Below are positions 7,628-16,714 of a stretch of 39,258 nt of DNA, in pieces. Each line of letters opens with the position of its first letter. Position 1 is the first letter of the stretch. The stretch is from Ornithomonoglobus_A sp034090805 (lineage in GTDB: Bacteria; Bacillota; Clostridia; UBA1381). Below the pieces are notes generated by a model. That model made no database searches and was not told where the DNA came from. It was given only the letters and a program-made list of their open reading frames with translations. Location: positions 1-39,258 of the forward strand of contig JAXDRV010000129.1 of NCBI GenBank assembly GCA_034090805.1, read 5' to 3'. Made by a program: the position numbers and the translations under genes.

Positions 7628-8998
7628 ATGTCAAGAACCATTGCGGCGGTATCGACTCCGCCGGGGACGGGAGGAATATCGGTTATACGCATAAGCGGAA
7701 AAGATGCCGTTTCGATAGGCGACAGAGTATTCAAAGGACATGACACGCTTGCCGATTCTCCTACGCATACCGTTCATTACGGATTTATCGTAGGCGAGAA
7801 CGGTGAAAAAATAGATGAGGTGCTTGTTACGGTAATGCGTGCGCCGAGGACGTTTACAGCCGAGGATACGGTCGAAATAAGCACTCACGGCGGCATATCG
7901 AGCGTGCGGAGCGTGCTTGATGCGGTGCTGCGTGCGGGAGCGTCACCCGCCGAGCCGGGCGAATTTACGAAACGTGCGTTTTTAAACGGCAGAATAGATC
8001 TGTCGCAGGCGGAAGCGGTTATTGATATAATAAATTCGACTAACGATTTGTCAAGGCGCAATGCGCTTTCTCAGCTTGAGGGCGGACTTTCGTCAAAAAT
8101 AAAGAACGTGCGTCAAAGGCTGTTAAAGCTTGCGGCGGGTATGCAGGTGATTATTGACTATCCCGATGAGGAGCTTGAGGACGTAACGGACAGCGATATT
8201 CACGATATAGCTATTTCCTGCGGGAGAGAGATTTCCGAATTGCTTGCTACGGCGGACAACGGCAAAATTATCCGTGACGGAATACGGACTGCGATAGCGG
8301 GCAAGCCGAATGTCGGCAAATCGTCGCTGCTTAATCATCTTGCCGGAGCGGACAGGGCGATCGTGACGGATATTGCCGGGACAACACGTGATGTTATAGA
8401 GGAATATATAAACCTTGGCGGCATACCGCTAATTCTTACAGATACCGCCGGAATACGTGAAACGGAGGACGAGGTCGAGAGGCTCGGAGTCGAACGCTCA
8501 AGACGGTCGATAGACGAGGCGGATCTCGTTATAGTGATGCTTGACGGCAGTACGCTGCTTTCGGACGAGGACAGAGAGGTGCTGCAGAGGACGAGAAATA
8601 AAAAGCGAATTATACTTATAAATAAAACAGACCTCGGACGTGCAAAGTATACCGAGGCGGTCAAGGCAAAGGCTAACGGCGATGCGGTAATCGAGGTAAG
8701 CGCCCTTACCGGCGAGGGAATGGAGCGTTTGACGGACGAGATTAAGAGGATTTACAATATAGGCGAGGTAACGCAGGGCGGGGGAGCGATTATAACGAAT
8801 CTCCGTCATAAAAAGGCTCTTGCGGCGGCGGGCGAGGCACTCGGACGTGCGGCTGATGCGATAAGCTTAGGAATGCCGTCGGATTTTGCTGCGCTTGATA
8901 TTAATGAGGCTATTTCCTCTCTCGGGGAAATCACCGGAGAAACAGTTTCGGACGATATTGTAAATGAAATTTTCCACAGCTTCTGCGTTGGAAAATAA
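7628..8998 (+). CDS. mnmE: tRNA modification GTPase MnmE
   Basis: MnmE is the GTPase partner of MnmG in wobble-uridine modification. The protein has 456 residues. The N-terminal formyl-THF-binding domain covers about 1-118. The G domain is inserted in the helical domain: G1 at GKPNVGKSS (225-233), G2 around TTRDV, G3 in DTAG, G4 in NKTD. The protein ends in the catalytic FCVGK with its conserved cysteine. It starts 3 bases after the PHP gene stop, after GGAG. It is the last gene of the nrdR operon, closed by a terminator overlapping its stop codon. Confidence 0.97.
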   Translation: MSRTIAAVSTPPGTGGISVIRISGKDAVSIGDRVFKGHDTLADSPTHTVHYGFIVGENGEKIDEVLVTVMRAPRTFTAEDTVEISTHGGISSVRSVLDAVLRAGASPAEPGEFTKRAFLNGRIDLSQAEAVIDIINSTNDLSRRNALSQLEGGLSSKIKNVRQRLLKLAAGMQVIIDYPDEELEDVTDSDIHDIAISCGREISELLATADNGKIIRDGIRTAIAGKPNVGKSSLLNHLAGADRAIVTDIAGTTRDVIEEYINLGGIPLILTDTAGIRETEDEVERLGVERSRRSIDEADLVIVMLDGSTLLSDEDREVLQRTRNKKRIILINKTDLGRAKYTEAVKAKANGDAVIEVSALTGEGMERLTDEIKRIYNIGEVTQGGGAIITNLRHKKALAAAGEALGRAADAISLGMPSDFAALDINEAISSLGEITGETVSDDIVNEIFHSFCVGK

Positions 8999-9024
8999 AG
9001 GCGGCGTTTTGCCGCTTTTATTTT
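8992..9024 (+). terminator. Terminator after mnmE
   Basis: A 14-bp stem with one G-T pair (8992-9005 with 9011-9024) encloses a 5-nt loop and ends in TTTTATTTT. Its left arm includes the mnmE stop codon. Confidence 0.8.
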
Positions 9025-9094
9025 GCAAAACAGCAATAAAAGTCGAGAAATTTTTGCGTTTATGAGTTAAAATGAGTATTGTGAGGTGAGAAAA

Positions 9095-9979
9095 ATGACG
9101 GACAGGATATTAGCGGTTCAGCGTATGCAGGACTATATCAAGAAAAATGCGGAAAATGAGATTACACCGGCGGATTTGGCGGGAGTGTCGCATTTTTCGC
9201 CGTGGCATTCGTACAGACTTTTCCGTGAGTACACGGGTCTGACTCCGGCGGCATATATACGCCGTCTGCGGCTGTCACGCTCGGCACTAAGATTGAAAAA
9301 TGAAAACTGCCGCATTATCGATGCGGCTCTTGATTCCGGATTCGGCAGCGTTGACGGGTATACACGTGCGTTTTTTCGAGAATTCGGCTGCAATCCAAAG
9401 GAGTACGCTCAAAATCCCGTCCCGGTTTCACTTTTTATCCCTTACGGAGTAAAATTCAGAGAGTTGAGAAAGGAGAAATTTGACATGGAAAATCTGCAAA
9501 GCATATTTATTCAGCCGATACATAAGCCGGAGAGACTGTGTATAATCAAACGAGGGAAAAGTGCGGATGATTATTTCAGCTACTGCGAGGAGGTAGGCTG
9601 CGATGTGTGGGGAATACTGACAAGCATGGATTCTCTTTGCGGCGAGCCGGTGTGTATGTGGCTGCCGGAAAAATACGTTGAGCCGGGCACATCTGTGTAT
9701 GTTCAGGGAGTAGAGGTGCCGGCGGACTATGACGGCAAAATCCCCGACGGTTTTGATACCATCAGACTGCCCGAAGCTGATTATCTCATGTTTTCGGGTG
9801 AGCCGTTCCCGGAGGAGCACTACTGCGAGGCGATAGAGGCGGTTGGGCACGCAGTGAGCCGATACAATCCGTCCGTAGGCGGATATGAATGGGATAAGGA
9901 AAATCCCCGAATACAGCTTGAGCCTGTCGGCAGCAGAGGATATATAGAGCTGCACCCGGTGAAAAAGTCACTGTCGTGA
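9095..9979 (+). CDS. AraC-family regulator with GyrI-like effector-binding domain
   Basis: This probable transcription activator has 294 residues. Residues 5-105 hold two AraC-type helix-turn-helix motifs (ITPADLAGVSHFSPWHSYRLF and the DAALDSGFGSVDGYTRAF second motif). The C-terminal half from about residue 130 resembles the GyrI-like/SOUL effector-binding fold found in SoxS/Rob-type and multidrug-responsive regulators. The order DNA-binding first, effector-binding second is the Rob arrangement. An in-frame GTG at 9086 lies inside the likely Shine-Dalgarno sequence GAGGTGAG, so the ATG at 9095 is preferred. It is a single gene with its own terminator. Its ligand and targets cannot be read here. 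Confidence 0.88.
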   Translation: MTDRILAVQRMQDYIKKNAENEITPADLAGVSHFSPWHSYRLFREYTGLTPAAYIRRLRLSRSALRLKNENCRIIDAALDSGFGSVDGYTRAFFREFGCNPKEYAQNPVPVSLFIPYGVKFRELRKEKFDMENLQSIFIQPIHKPERLCIIKRGKSADDYFSYCEEVGCDVWGILTSMDSLCGEPVCMWLPEKYVEPGTSVYVQGVEVPADYDGKIPDGFDTIRLPEADYLMFSGEPFPEEHYCEAIEAVGHAVSRYNPSVGGYEWDKENPRIQLEPVGSRGYIELHPVKKSLS

Positions 9980-10016
9980 CCGGTCAGACTTTTTATCTGT
10001 TGCGAAATCAAGAAAT

Positions 10017-10045
10017 TCAAAGAGCGGCACGAAGCCGCTCTTTGA
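10017..10045. terminator. Bidirectional terminator between AraC-type gene and glycosyltransferase
   Basis: A perfect 12-bp stem (10017-10028 with 10034-10045) has a 5-nt loop between two converging genes. Confidence 0.75.
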
Positions 10046-10049
10046 TGTA

Positions 10050-11327
10050 TTACGAACCGCCGTTTGCTTTTTCAAGCTCCTTCATACTGATTGTACGGGT
10101 GTGCTTGGTGTGCGACCATTCGGTTTTGTTTTTGTCTATCATTCCCAGTACCGCAATGGGAATCCATGTGAAATTATATATCACGTAGCCGAGGTAATAT
10201 AAAATCATAATCGGCTTAAATTCACGCCGTTCATACCATATAACAAACGGCGTATACAGAAACTGAATTATTACTATTGTGTTCCATATCCACGGACTGT
10301 CGAACAGATACGCCATCTGAACGAAGCCTATGTTTCCCTCCGGGTGGAAGGTCTGCGCATATGAGAAAAACGTTATTATTCCCAGTGCGATTATTCTTAT
10401 CGGCTGAACAAGATACGTTGCGCAGTCTATGCAGCTGAGCTTTCTTTCCTTTATGCCTTTTTTCATGAGCGGGAAGAAATACCTTGACGCAACGTCGCAG
10501 TGACCCTGCATCCAGCGTTTTCTCTGCCGCCAGGACTGCATGAGAGTAAGCGGTTTTTCATCGTAAATCTTTGCATCGTATGCAAACGCTACCTTTTCAT
10601 CGTTTAAGGCAAGCTTCATCGTAAATTCCATGTCCTCGGTAAGGCACGTTGCGCCCCAACCGAGCTTTTTCAGCGTGTCTACCGCAATAATAAAGCCTGT
10701 ACCCGAAAGCTCACAGCAAAGTCCCATTTTGTAGCGTGCCAGCTGGAATGTTCTGTTTACGCACCAGAAGCAGAACGAATATGACGCACTTATCCACGAA
10801 TCATACGGGTTTTTGCTGTCAAGAAAGCCCTGAACAACCTTAAAGCCTCTGTTTGCCTTTTCGTTCATTGCAGTCAGAAATTCGGGATCGACAAGATTGT
10901 CCGCATCGAATATCGATATGTAATCATACTGCGTTTCCATTTCGTAAAGCTTTTCAAAAAACCACTCAAGCGCAAAGCCCTTGCCCCGCTTTTCTTTGTT
11001 TTCACGCTCGTATACGATTGCACCCGCTTCTCTTGCTCTCTGAGCTGTTTTGTCTGTGCAGTTGTCCGCTATCACGAATACATCGTACATATCCTCATCA
11101 TAGTGCATTGCCTTCAGCGACTCAACCATGTTGCCGATGACCGCCTCCTCGTTATGTGCGGATACGATAAGCGCAAATCTGTGCAGCTTGTTTGAAATTT
11201 TCTTGTGCCGTTCAGCCTTCGGAAGAAAGCCGTAAAGTCCTACAATAAAATAATAAAGACCGATAGAAAGCGAAAATACCTGAAGTATAATGCTGAATAC
11301 GGTCAAAAATGAAATTTCGTTGGGCAT
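10050..11327 (-). CDS. Membrane glycosyltransferase, family 2
   Basis: This processive-type GT2 enzyme has 425 residues. An N-terminal membrane helix (about 8-33) precedes a GT-A domain with VSAHNEE (55-61), the DxD motif DAD (141-143), the TED acceptor-site motif (230-232) and QRKRW (268-272). That motif set is shared with cellulose, hyaluronan and poly-N-acetylglucosamine synthases. Three or four further membrane helices follow from about 305. AACGGAGG precedes the start. No accessory export or c-di-GMP gene lies beside it, so the polysaccharide it makes cannot be named. It is transcribed alone, towards the AraC-type gene. Confidence 0.85.
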   Translation of the reverse strand: MPNEISFLTVFSIILQVFSLSIGLYYFIVGLYGFLPKAERHKKISNKLHRFALIVSAHNEEAVIGNMVESLKAMHYDEDMYDVFVIADNCTDKTAQRAREAGAIVYERENKEKRGKGFALEWFFEKLYEMETQYDYISIFDADNLVDPEFLTAMNEKANRGFKVVQGFLDSKNPYDSWISASYSFCFWCVNRTFQLARYKMGLCCELSGTGFIIAVDTLKKLGWGATCLTEDMEFTMKLALNDEKVAFAYDAKIYDEKPLTLMQSWRQRKRWMQGHCDVASRYFFPLMKKGIKERKLSCIDCATYLVQPIRIIALGIITFFSYAQTFHPEGNIGFVQMAYLFDSPWIWNTIVIIQFLYTPFVIWYERREFKPIMILYYLGYVIYNFTWIPIAVLGMIDKNKTEWSHTKHTRTISMKELEKANGGS

Positions 11328-11383
11328 AATAAACCTCCGTTGATCCTTTACCCTTACCTTATACTGTTGACATTCAATTGTAT

Positions 11384-11412
11384 ATTGTACTCTTATTTGC
11401 GCTAAAAATCAA
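11384..11412 (-). promoter_or_regulatory. Promoter of the glycosyltransferase gene
   Basis: On the minus strand TTGATT (11412-11407) and TACAAT (11389-11384) are 17 bp apart, about 57 bases from the start codon. The 327-base gap 11328-11654 holds this promoter, the oppositely directed clp promoter and AT-rich DNA with no gene. Confidence 0.65.
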
Positions 11413-11543
11413 TATAAATATCTCATATTTCAAAAGATTGTGCAAACTCATTATAAATTCACCGAAAAATCATATATTTTTATGATTTTTATATGCAAAC
11501 AACCGACATTAATGAAATTTTTATGAACATAATAAAAAAGGTC

Positions 11544-11572
11544 TTTAAAAATGTAATAAGATGTGGTATAAT
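11544..11572 (+). promoter_or_regulatory. Extended -10 promoter of the clpE-like gene
   Basis: TTTAAA (11544-11549), a 17-bp spacer ending in TGG, and TATAAT (11567-11572) form a good extended -10 promoter. It lies about 80 bases upstream of the start. No heptad repeats of the CtsR type were recognised near it. Confidence 0.65.
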
Positions 11573-11654
11573 AATATTGGTAAATAATGAAATTAACATA
11601 ATTAATGTGTTCATATACTATAGACAGCTATCTGAAAGGAAGGAATTACTAAAC

Positions 11655-13961
11655 ATGGAATTGTGTGCAAGATGCCACAAGAACCCGGCGGTTCTTTATA
11701 TAACAAAAATGGAGGGTGACAAAACCACAAGTGAGGGACTTTGTCTTTCGTGTGCAAAATCACTCGGTATCAAGCCGCTTAACAATATGATAGAGCAGCT
11801 CGGCGTGAGTGATGATGATATAGATAACTTAAACAACCAGATGTCGGAGTTCATGGAAAATATCGGAGGAATGGATAATTTCGGCTCGATGATGGGCAGT
11901 ATGGGCATGGAGCCGGAAGATGATGACGAGGGCGGCGCTGCAACCGCACCGCTTGAAAAGATGCTCGGAGGTCTGTTCGGAAATATTCCGGGAGGGGAGC
12001 CTAATACTGCGGAAGAAAGCAGAACAGACAGCAAGCAAAAGAGCAGAAAAAAACGCAAAAAAAGTATGCTCGAAACCTACGGAACGGATCTTACCGCACA
12101 GGCGGCAGCCGGAAAGGTTGACAGAGTGGTAAACAGAAATGCGGAGATTGACAGAGTTATACAGATTCTTAACAGACGTTCAAAAAACAACCCCGTACTT
12201 CTCGGAGAGCCGGGAGTCGGAAAAACGGCAGTTGCCGAGGGATTGGCGTGCAGAATTTTTGAAAAGCAGGTTCCCCCGAAGCTTTTCGGTTACAGACTGT
12301 ATCTGATAGATTTTACGGCACTTGTTGCCGGTACTCAGTTTAGGGGGCAATTTGAGGCAAGGCTCAAATCTCTCCTTAAGGAGGCAGAGGAAGAGGGGAG
12401 CGTAATCCTCGTAATTGACGAAATTCACAATATCGTTGCAGCGGGTGACGCCGAGGGAGCTATGTCGGCGGCAAATATATTAAAGCCGGCGCTTGCAAGA
12501 GGAGAAATCCAGATAATCGGCGCAACGACGCTTACAGAATACAGAAAGCATATTGAAAAGGACAGCGCACTTGAGCGCCGTTTCCAGCCGGTAATGATTG
12601 ACGAGCCGTCTGTTGAGGAAAGCATTGAAATTCTTGAGGGTATAAAGGATTATTACGAAACGTACCATCATGTAAAAATCAGCTCCGAGATAATAGGCGA
12701 TGCAGTGCGCCTTTCGGAGAGATATATTACCGACAGATTCCTGCCCGATAAGGCGATTGACGTAATTGACGAGGCGGGTTCACGTGTGAATTTGCGGAAT
12801 AAGGCGCTTTATGAGGAGAAAACCATCGAAGAGCAGCTTGCCGCCGTTGATGAAAGCTTAAGCGAAGCCAATGAGGCGGGGGATTTTGAAAAAACGGCAA
12901 ATCTTAAAACGGAAAAATACAGACTTGAGGATAAGCTCAGCCAATGTCGTGAGGAGGCGGCAAAGGCGGAGATAACATTTGACGATGTTGCGGCTGTTGT
13001 AGAGGGGTGGACAAAAATCCCGGTACACCGCATTACCGAGGACGAGTCGGAAAAGCTGCTTAATCTTGAGAGCAAAATCCATGAGCGTGTTGTCGGTCAG
13101 AATGAGGCGGTTGAATCGGTTTCACGTGCGATAAGGCGCGGAAGAGCGGATATAACGACACGCAAGCGTCCCGTTTCGTTTATTTTTGCCGGACCTACGG
13201 GTGTCGGAAAGACGGAGCTTGTGAAAACTCTTGCCGAGGTTATGTTCGGCAACGAGGAGGCACTCATAAGAATCGATATGTCCGAATATATGGAAAAGCA
13301 CGCAGTGTCAAAGCTTATAGGCTCGCCTCCGGGATATGTGGGCTATGACGATGCGGGGCAGCTTACGGAAAAGGTCAGAAGAAAGCCGTATTCGGTAATC
13401 CTGCTTGACGCGATAGAAAAGGCGCACCCTGAGGTGTTTAATATATTCCTGCAAATTCTCGATGACGGCCGTATTGCCGACAGTCACGGGAAGATCGTAA
13501 ATTTTGAAAATACGATAATAATCATGACAACAAATGCGGGAACGGAGTTCAAGTCGAACGGACTGGGATTCATGTCCGATTACAGCGTTCAGATGGAGGA
13601 TAACGTCCAAAAGAGCCTGAAGCAGTTCTTTAAGCCGGAATTTTTGAACAGAATTGACGATATAATCACGTTCCAGCCTCTTGAAAAGGCGGAATTAAGA
13701 CAGATCGTGGATCTGCTGTTAAAGGATATAAAGGAAAAGCTTGCGGAAAAGGGCGCTGTGCTTAACGTTACCGATGATGCAAAGGAGATAATTCTCGAGG
13801 ACGGATATGACGTGAAATACGGTGCACGTCCGTTAAAGCGTGCGATACAGAAAAAGCTTGAGGATCAGCTTGCGGGACTGTCGTTAAGAGGCAGTATCAA
13901 AAACGGCACGGTCATAACCGCAGACGGTAAAGACGGAAAAATACAGCTTTATCTGCAATAA
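11655..13961 (+). CDS. clpE: ClpE-type AAA+ unfoldase (Clp protease ATP-binding subunit)
   Basis: This Hsp100 unfoldase probably feeds substrates to ClpP. From the ATG at 11655 (after GAAAGGAAGG) it has 768 residues. The N-terminal zinc finger (CARC and CLSC) is the ClpE hallmark. A Met/Gly/acidic linker and a basic stretch KKRKK follow. AAA1 has GEPGVGKTA and Walker B VIDEIHN. A UVR-like coiled coil lies in the middle region. AAA2 has GPTGVGKTE, a GLGF loop expected to dock on ClpP, and FLNRID with the arginine finger. The AAA2 Walker B reads LLDAIEKAH, so the usual catalytic Glu is Ala586. The frame stays open upstream to 11493, but that extension is AT-rich and lacks a better start. No mcsA/mcsB/ctsR neighbours are present. 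Confidence 0.88.
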   Translation: MELCARCHKNPAVLYITKMEGDKTTSEGLCLSCAKSLGIKPLNNMIEQLGVSDDDIDNLNNQMSEFMENIGGMDNFGSMMGSMGMEPEDDDEGGAATAPLEKMLGGLFGNIPGGEPNTAEESRTDSKQKSRKKRKKSMLETYGTDLTAQAAAGKVDRVVNRNAEIDRVIQILNRRSKNNPVLLGEPGVGKTAVAEGLACRIFEKQVPPKLFGYRLYLIDFTALVAGTQFRGQFEARLKSLLKEAEEEGSVILVIDEIHNIVAAGDAEGAMSAANILKPALARGEIQIIGATTLTEYRKHIEKDSALERRFQPVMIDEPSVEESIEILEGIKDYYETYHHVKISSEIIGDAVRLSERYITDRFLPDKAIDVIDEAGSRVNLRNKALYEEKTIEEQLAAVDESLSEANEAGDFEKTANLKTEKYRLEDKLSQCREEAAKAEITFDDVAAVVEGWTKIPVHRITEDESEKLLNLESKIHERVVGQNEAVESVSRAIRRGRADITTRKRPVSFIFAGPTGVGKTELVKTLAEVMFGNEEALIRIDMSEYMEKHAVSKLIGSPPGYVGYDDAGQLTEKVRRKPYSVILLDAIEKAHPEVFNIFLQILDDGRIADSHGKIVNFENTIIIMTTNAGTEFKSNGLGFMSDYSVQMEDNVQKSLKQFFKPEFLNRIDDIITFQPLEKAELRQIVDLLLKDIKEKLAEKGAVLNVTDDAKEIILEDGYDVKYGARPLKRAIQKKLEDQLAGLSLRGSIKNGTVITADGKDGKIQLYLQ

Positions 13962-14002
13962 TATTAATATCATCTTCTGTTCGCCCTTCATATAATATAT
14001 TA

Positions 14003-14062
14003 TCATTTAGGTAGTTGTAAAATTCCGATGAAATATCGATTTTTACAATCGCCTAAAATGAT
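14003..14062. repeat. Short palindromic element related to 5852-6115
   Basis: An imperfect inverted repeat pairs 14005-14022 (ending in TTGTAAAA) with 14041-14059 (beginning TTTTACAA). Both arms carry a TAGG-like block followed by TTGTAAAA, which is the outer-arm pattern of the element at 5852-6115. It sits between the clpE-like gene and the cupin gene. The lack of a T tract makes it a poor terminator. Confidence 0.6.
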
Positions 14063-14084
14063 CATTAAATGGGAGGCGAGAGGA

Positions 14085-14510
14085 ATGAGTGAAAATAACT
14101 GCAATTACGGAATAGGCGATTACGGCCCTGAGCCGTTGGTTGTGAATATCGATGGCTATACAAAGGCTAACTGTAATTTTCGGACGTCATTGTGGACGGG
14201 TGATAATCTTCAGGTAACGCTGATGAGTATACCCGTTGGAGGTGACATCGGACTGGAAATACACCCCGATACCGATCAGTTTATTCGGATTGAAAGCGGA
14301 TATGCATGCGTTATGATGGGGAAAAACAAAGACAGACTGGATTACAGACGCAGAGCGGACGCCGATTATGCTGTGATCGTTCCGGCGGGAACGTGGCATA
14401 ATATTGTAAATATCGGAAACAGACCATTAAAGGTATATTCGATATATGCTCCGCCGCATCACCCGTTTGGCACGGTTCAGCATACGCAGCGTGAAGAACG
14501 GGAAGAATAA
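14085..14510 (+). CDS. Cupin-domain protein
   Basis: This single-domain cupin has 141 residues. The two cupin motifs are visible as GGDIGLEIHPDTDQFIRIESG (motif 1, with metal-ligand candidates H and the acidic residues) and PAGTWHNIVN (motif 2). The closest familiar type is the small sugar-isomerase or mannose-6-phosphate-isomerase-like cupin that binds a metal, but no reaction can be assigned. The frame is open from 14028, yet the strong GGGAGGCGAGAGG stretch at 14071-14083 points to the ATG at 14085. It is a single gene next to a palindromic element. Confidence 0.82.
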   Translation: MSENNCNYGIGDYGPEPLVVNIDGYTKANCNFRTSLWTGDNLQVTLMSIPVGGDIGLEIHPDTDQFIRIESGYACVMMGKNKDRLDYRRRADADYAVIVPAGTWHNIVNIGNRPLKVYSIYAPPHHPFGTVQHTQREEREE

Positions 14511-14516
14511 CTTTAT

Positions 14517-14559
14517 AAAGACTAAGGCTTAATTTCGCTGAATGGAATTGAGTCTTTTT
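14517..14559 (+). terminator. Possible terminator after the cupin gene
   Basis: AAAGACT (14517-14523) pairs with AGTCTTT (14551-14557), and five Ts follow at the 3' side. The loop is long (27 nt), so this is weak. Confidence 0.4.
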
Positions 14560-14599
14560 CTTTGTTTCTGTGATGCGATTTTATTTTTGAAACTTACCG

Positions 14600-14628
14600 T
14601 TGACTAATAAAGAAAAATGTGTTACAAT
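14600..14628 (+). promoter_or_regulatory. Promoter of the gdpP-rplI-dnaB-tilS-ftsH run
   Basis: TTGACT (14600-14605) and TACAAT (14623-14628) are separated by exactly 17 bp, about 57 bases before the gdpP start. It may drive the following closely packed genes. Confidence 0.7.
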
Positions 14629-14684
14629 ATAGAATTAGTATAATATACTTTGAAATTGGGTTTTTAATGAAAGGGTTTGCAAAC

Positions 14685-16694
14685 ATGAAAAAGAGGTATG
14701 GTCAAACCATGCGGTTTCTGATTACCATGTGTTTGATATTGTCGATATTGATATGTGGCAGCGGAATACTTTATGCAGTCAGAAGTGATTTGATAATAGG
14801 AATTGCCGAGACTGCGGCGGGGCTTTTGATGACGGTATATTTTCTTGTATTTGAAAGTCGGCGCAAAAAGTCCGTAGCCAATTATGTGAGAATACTCGGT
14901 AAGGAAAACAATCCCGTATCGGCGAATATCATTTCAGATTTTCCGATACCTATGGTTGTTGTTCATCTTGACGGCTCTATCCGCTGGTATAACGGAAGAT
15001 TTTCGGAGTTAATGGAAAATTCGGATATGTTTGAGCGTATGCTTGAAAAATTCATTCCCGGAATAAGATGGGACAATCTGCTGAAAAATGCCGCCGACAT
15101 AAACATGGATATAAGCATAAAGGACAGACAGTATCACGTCATAGGCAGTATGCTCAGAGACAGAAGCGACTCTGCGGTGCTTGACGAGGACAAGGCGTGT
15201 ATTTATCTGTATTTTATCGATAAAACGACCGAGAATATGCTGCGTGACAATTATAATAATGAAAGAACCGACGTTGCAATTGTCAATATCGACAATTACG
15301 AGGAGGTTTTCAGGCGCATGAACGACAGCGAACAGCAGCAGATAAGCTCAAAAATAAGAAAATATCTTAACGAATGGGCAAAAAAGGGCAATGCCATAAT
15401 GAAAAACATCGATCGTGACAGATATTTCATCATATTTGAGCATAAGGCACTTCAGATATTCACGGAGGATAAATTCAAGCTTCTTGATGATGTGCGTGCG
15501 ATAAGCGACGATATACGCATACCCGTTTCGATAAGTATCGGTATAGGCTGCGGCGGAAACATTAACGAAAACGAGGCTGCCGCAAGAAACGCTCTTGACA
15601 TGGCGCTCGGCAGAGGCGGCGATCAGGTGTGCATCAAGGACGATACGCAGTACCGCTTTTTCGGAGGAAAGAGCAAGGAGTACGAAAAGAGCACAAGAGT
15701 CAAAACACGTGCCGTTGCGGTTGCGCTGAAGGAATTTATAAGGAGATCGGACAAGGTAGTGTTTGTCGGACACAGCTCGGCGGATTACGACTGCTTCGGA
15801 GCTGCCATGGGACTCCAGAGGGCGGCTCGTGCTTTGGGAAAGCGTCCGTATATTGTTTATGACGGAAGCCCGGCAATTAAGCCGATGTATGACGAGTTGA
15901 GAGAAAAACCCGAATACAAGGGAATGTTTGTTAATGTTGAGGACGCTTTGGAGGAAATCACGTCAAACACGCTTGTGGTTGTGCTTGATACTCATCGTCC
16001 CACAATGCTGCCGGACAAGAGGCTGATTGAGTATACATCAAAAATAGTACTTATAGACCACCACAGGCGCTCGACCGAATTTATCAATCCTTGCTCGCTT
16101 GTGTATCATGAGCCGTATGCATCGTCAACCTGCGAGATGGCGACGGAGCTGATGGAATATATGGATCTCGGAGGAGTGGTTACGCCTGTGGAGGCTGAGT
16201 GCCTTTACACGGGAATTTTGATGGATACAAAGAATTTCATGCTTAAAACAGGCGTGAGAACCTTTGAGGCTGCGTCATTTCTGCGCCGTCTGGGTCTGAA
16301 TACGGCAGCGGTTAAAAAGCTGTTTAACATAAACAAGCAGGATTACGACCATAAGGTTGACATAGTAAAAACGGCAAAGGAGATAGTACCCGGCATTGCC
16401 GTTGCAAGAACATACGAAAAATACCCCAATATCAAGGTGACGGCATCTCAGGCTGCGGACGAAATGCTCAATATCGGAAACATAAAAGCGTCGTTCGTTG
16501 TTTATCCGCTTGATGGCGGATCGGGAGTGAGCGCGCGCTCTCTCGGTGAGGTGAATGTTCAGCTTATGGCGGAGAAGCTCGGCGGAGGCGGTCATATGAC
16601 CGTTGCCGGAGCACAGCTTAAAAATACAAGCATAGATGACACGGTGCGGCAGGTGGAAAGAGCCGTTGCCGAATACATTAAAGAAAGTGAATAA
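14685..16694 (+). CDS. gdpP: Cyclic-di-AMP phosphodiesterase GdpP
   Basis: GdpP is a membrane enzyme that hydrolyses c-di-AMP, controlling potassium and cell-wall homeostasis. The protein has 669 residues. Two membrane helices (about 10-30 and 36-55) are followed by a PAS-like domain (VVVHLDGSIRWYNGRF), a degenerate GGDEF domain (near 200-330, with no intact GGDEF motif), then DHH and DHHA1 domains. The metal motifs are GHSSADYD, VLDTH, LIDHHRR and GGGGHMTVAGA. ATGs at 14667 and 14685 are in frame; AAAGGG lies 9 bases before the second, so that one is preferred. The arrangement gdpP-rplI-dnaB is common in Firmicutes. Confidence 0.94.
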   Translation: MKKRYGQTMRFLITMCLILSILICGSGILYAVRSDLIIGIAETAAGLLMTVYFLVFESRRKKSVANYVRILGKENNPVSANIISDFPIPMVVVHLDGSIRWYNGRFSELMENSDMFERMLEKFIPGIRWDNLLKNAADINMDISIKDRQYHVIGSMLRDRSDSAVLDEDKACIYLYFIDKTTENMLRDNYNNERTDVAIVNIDNYEEVFRRMNDSEQQQISSKIRKYLNEWAKKGNAIMKNIDRDRYFIIFEHKALQIFTEDKFKLLDDVRAISDDIRIPVSISIGIGCGGNINENEAAARNALDMALGRGGDQVCIKDDTQYRFFGGKSKEYEKSTRVKTRAVAVALKEFIRRSDKVVFVGHSSADYDCFGAAMGLQRAARALGKRPYIVYDGSPAIKPMYDELREKPEYKGMFVNVEDALEEITSNTLVVVLDTHRPTMLPDKRLIEYTSKIVLIDHHRRSTEFINPCSLVYHEPYASSTCEMATELMEYMDLGGVVTPVEAECLYTGILMDTKNFMLKTGVRTFEAASFLRRLGLNTAAVKKLFNINKQDYDHKVDIVKTAKEIVPGIAVARTYEKYPNIKVTASQAADEMLNIGNIKASFVVYPLDGGSGVSARSLGEVNVQLMAEKLGGGGHMTVAGAQLKNTSIDDTVRQVERAVAEYIKESE

Positions 16695-16714
16695 TATCGA
16701 AGGGAGAAATAAAA

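Noticed and set aside
11493..11654. 54-residue N-terminal extension of the ClpE-like protein
   Set aside because: The region is AT-rich, contains the likely promoter at 11544-11572, and the zinc finger typical of the ClpE start begins right at the ATG at 11655.
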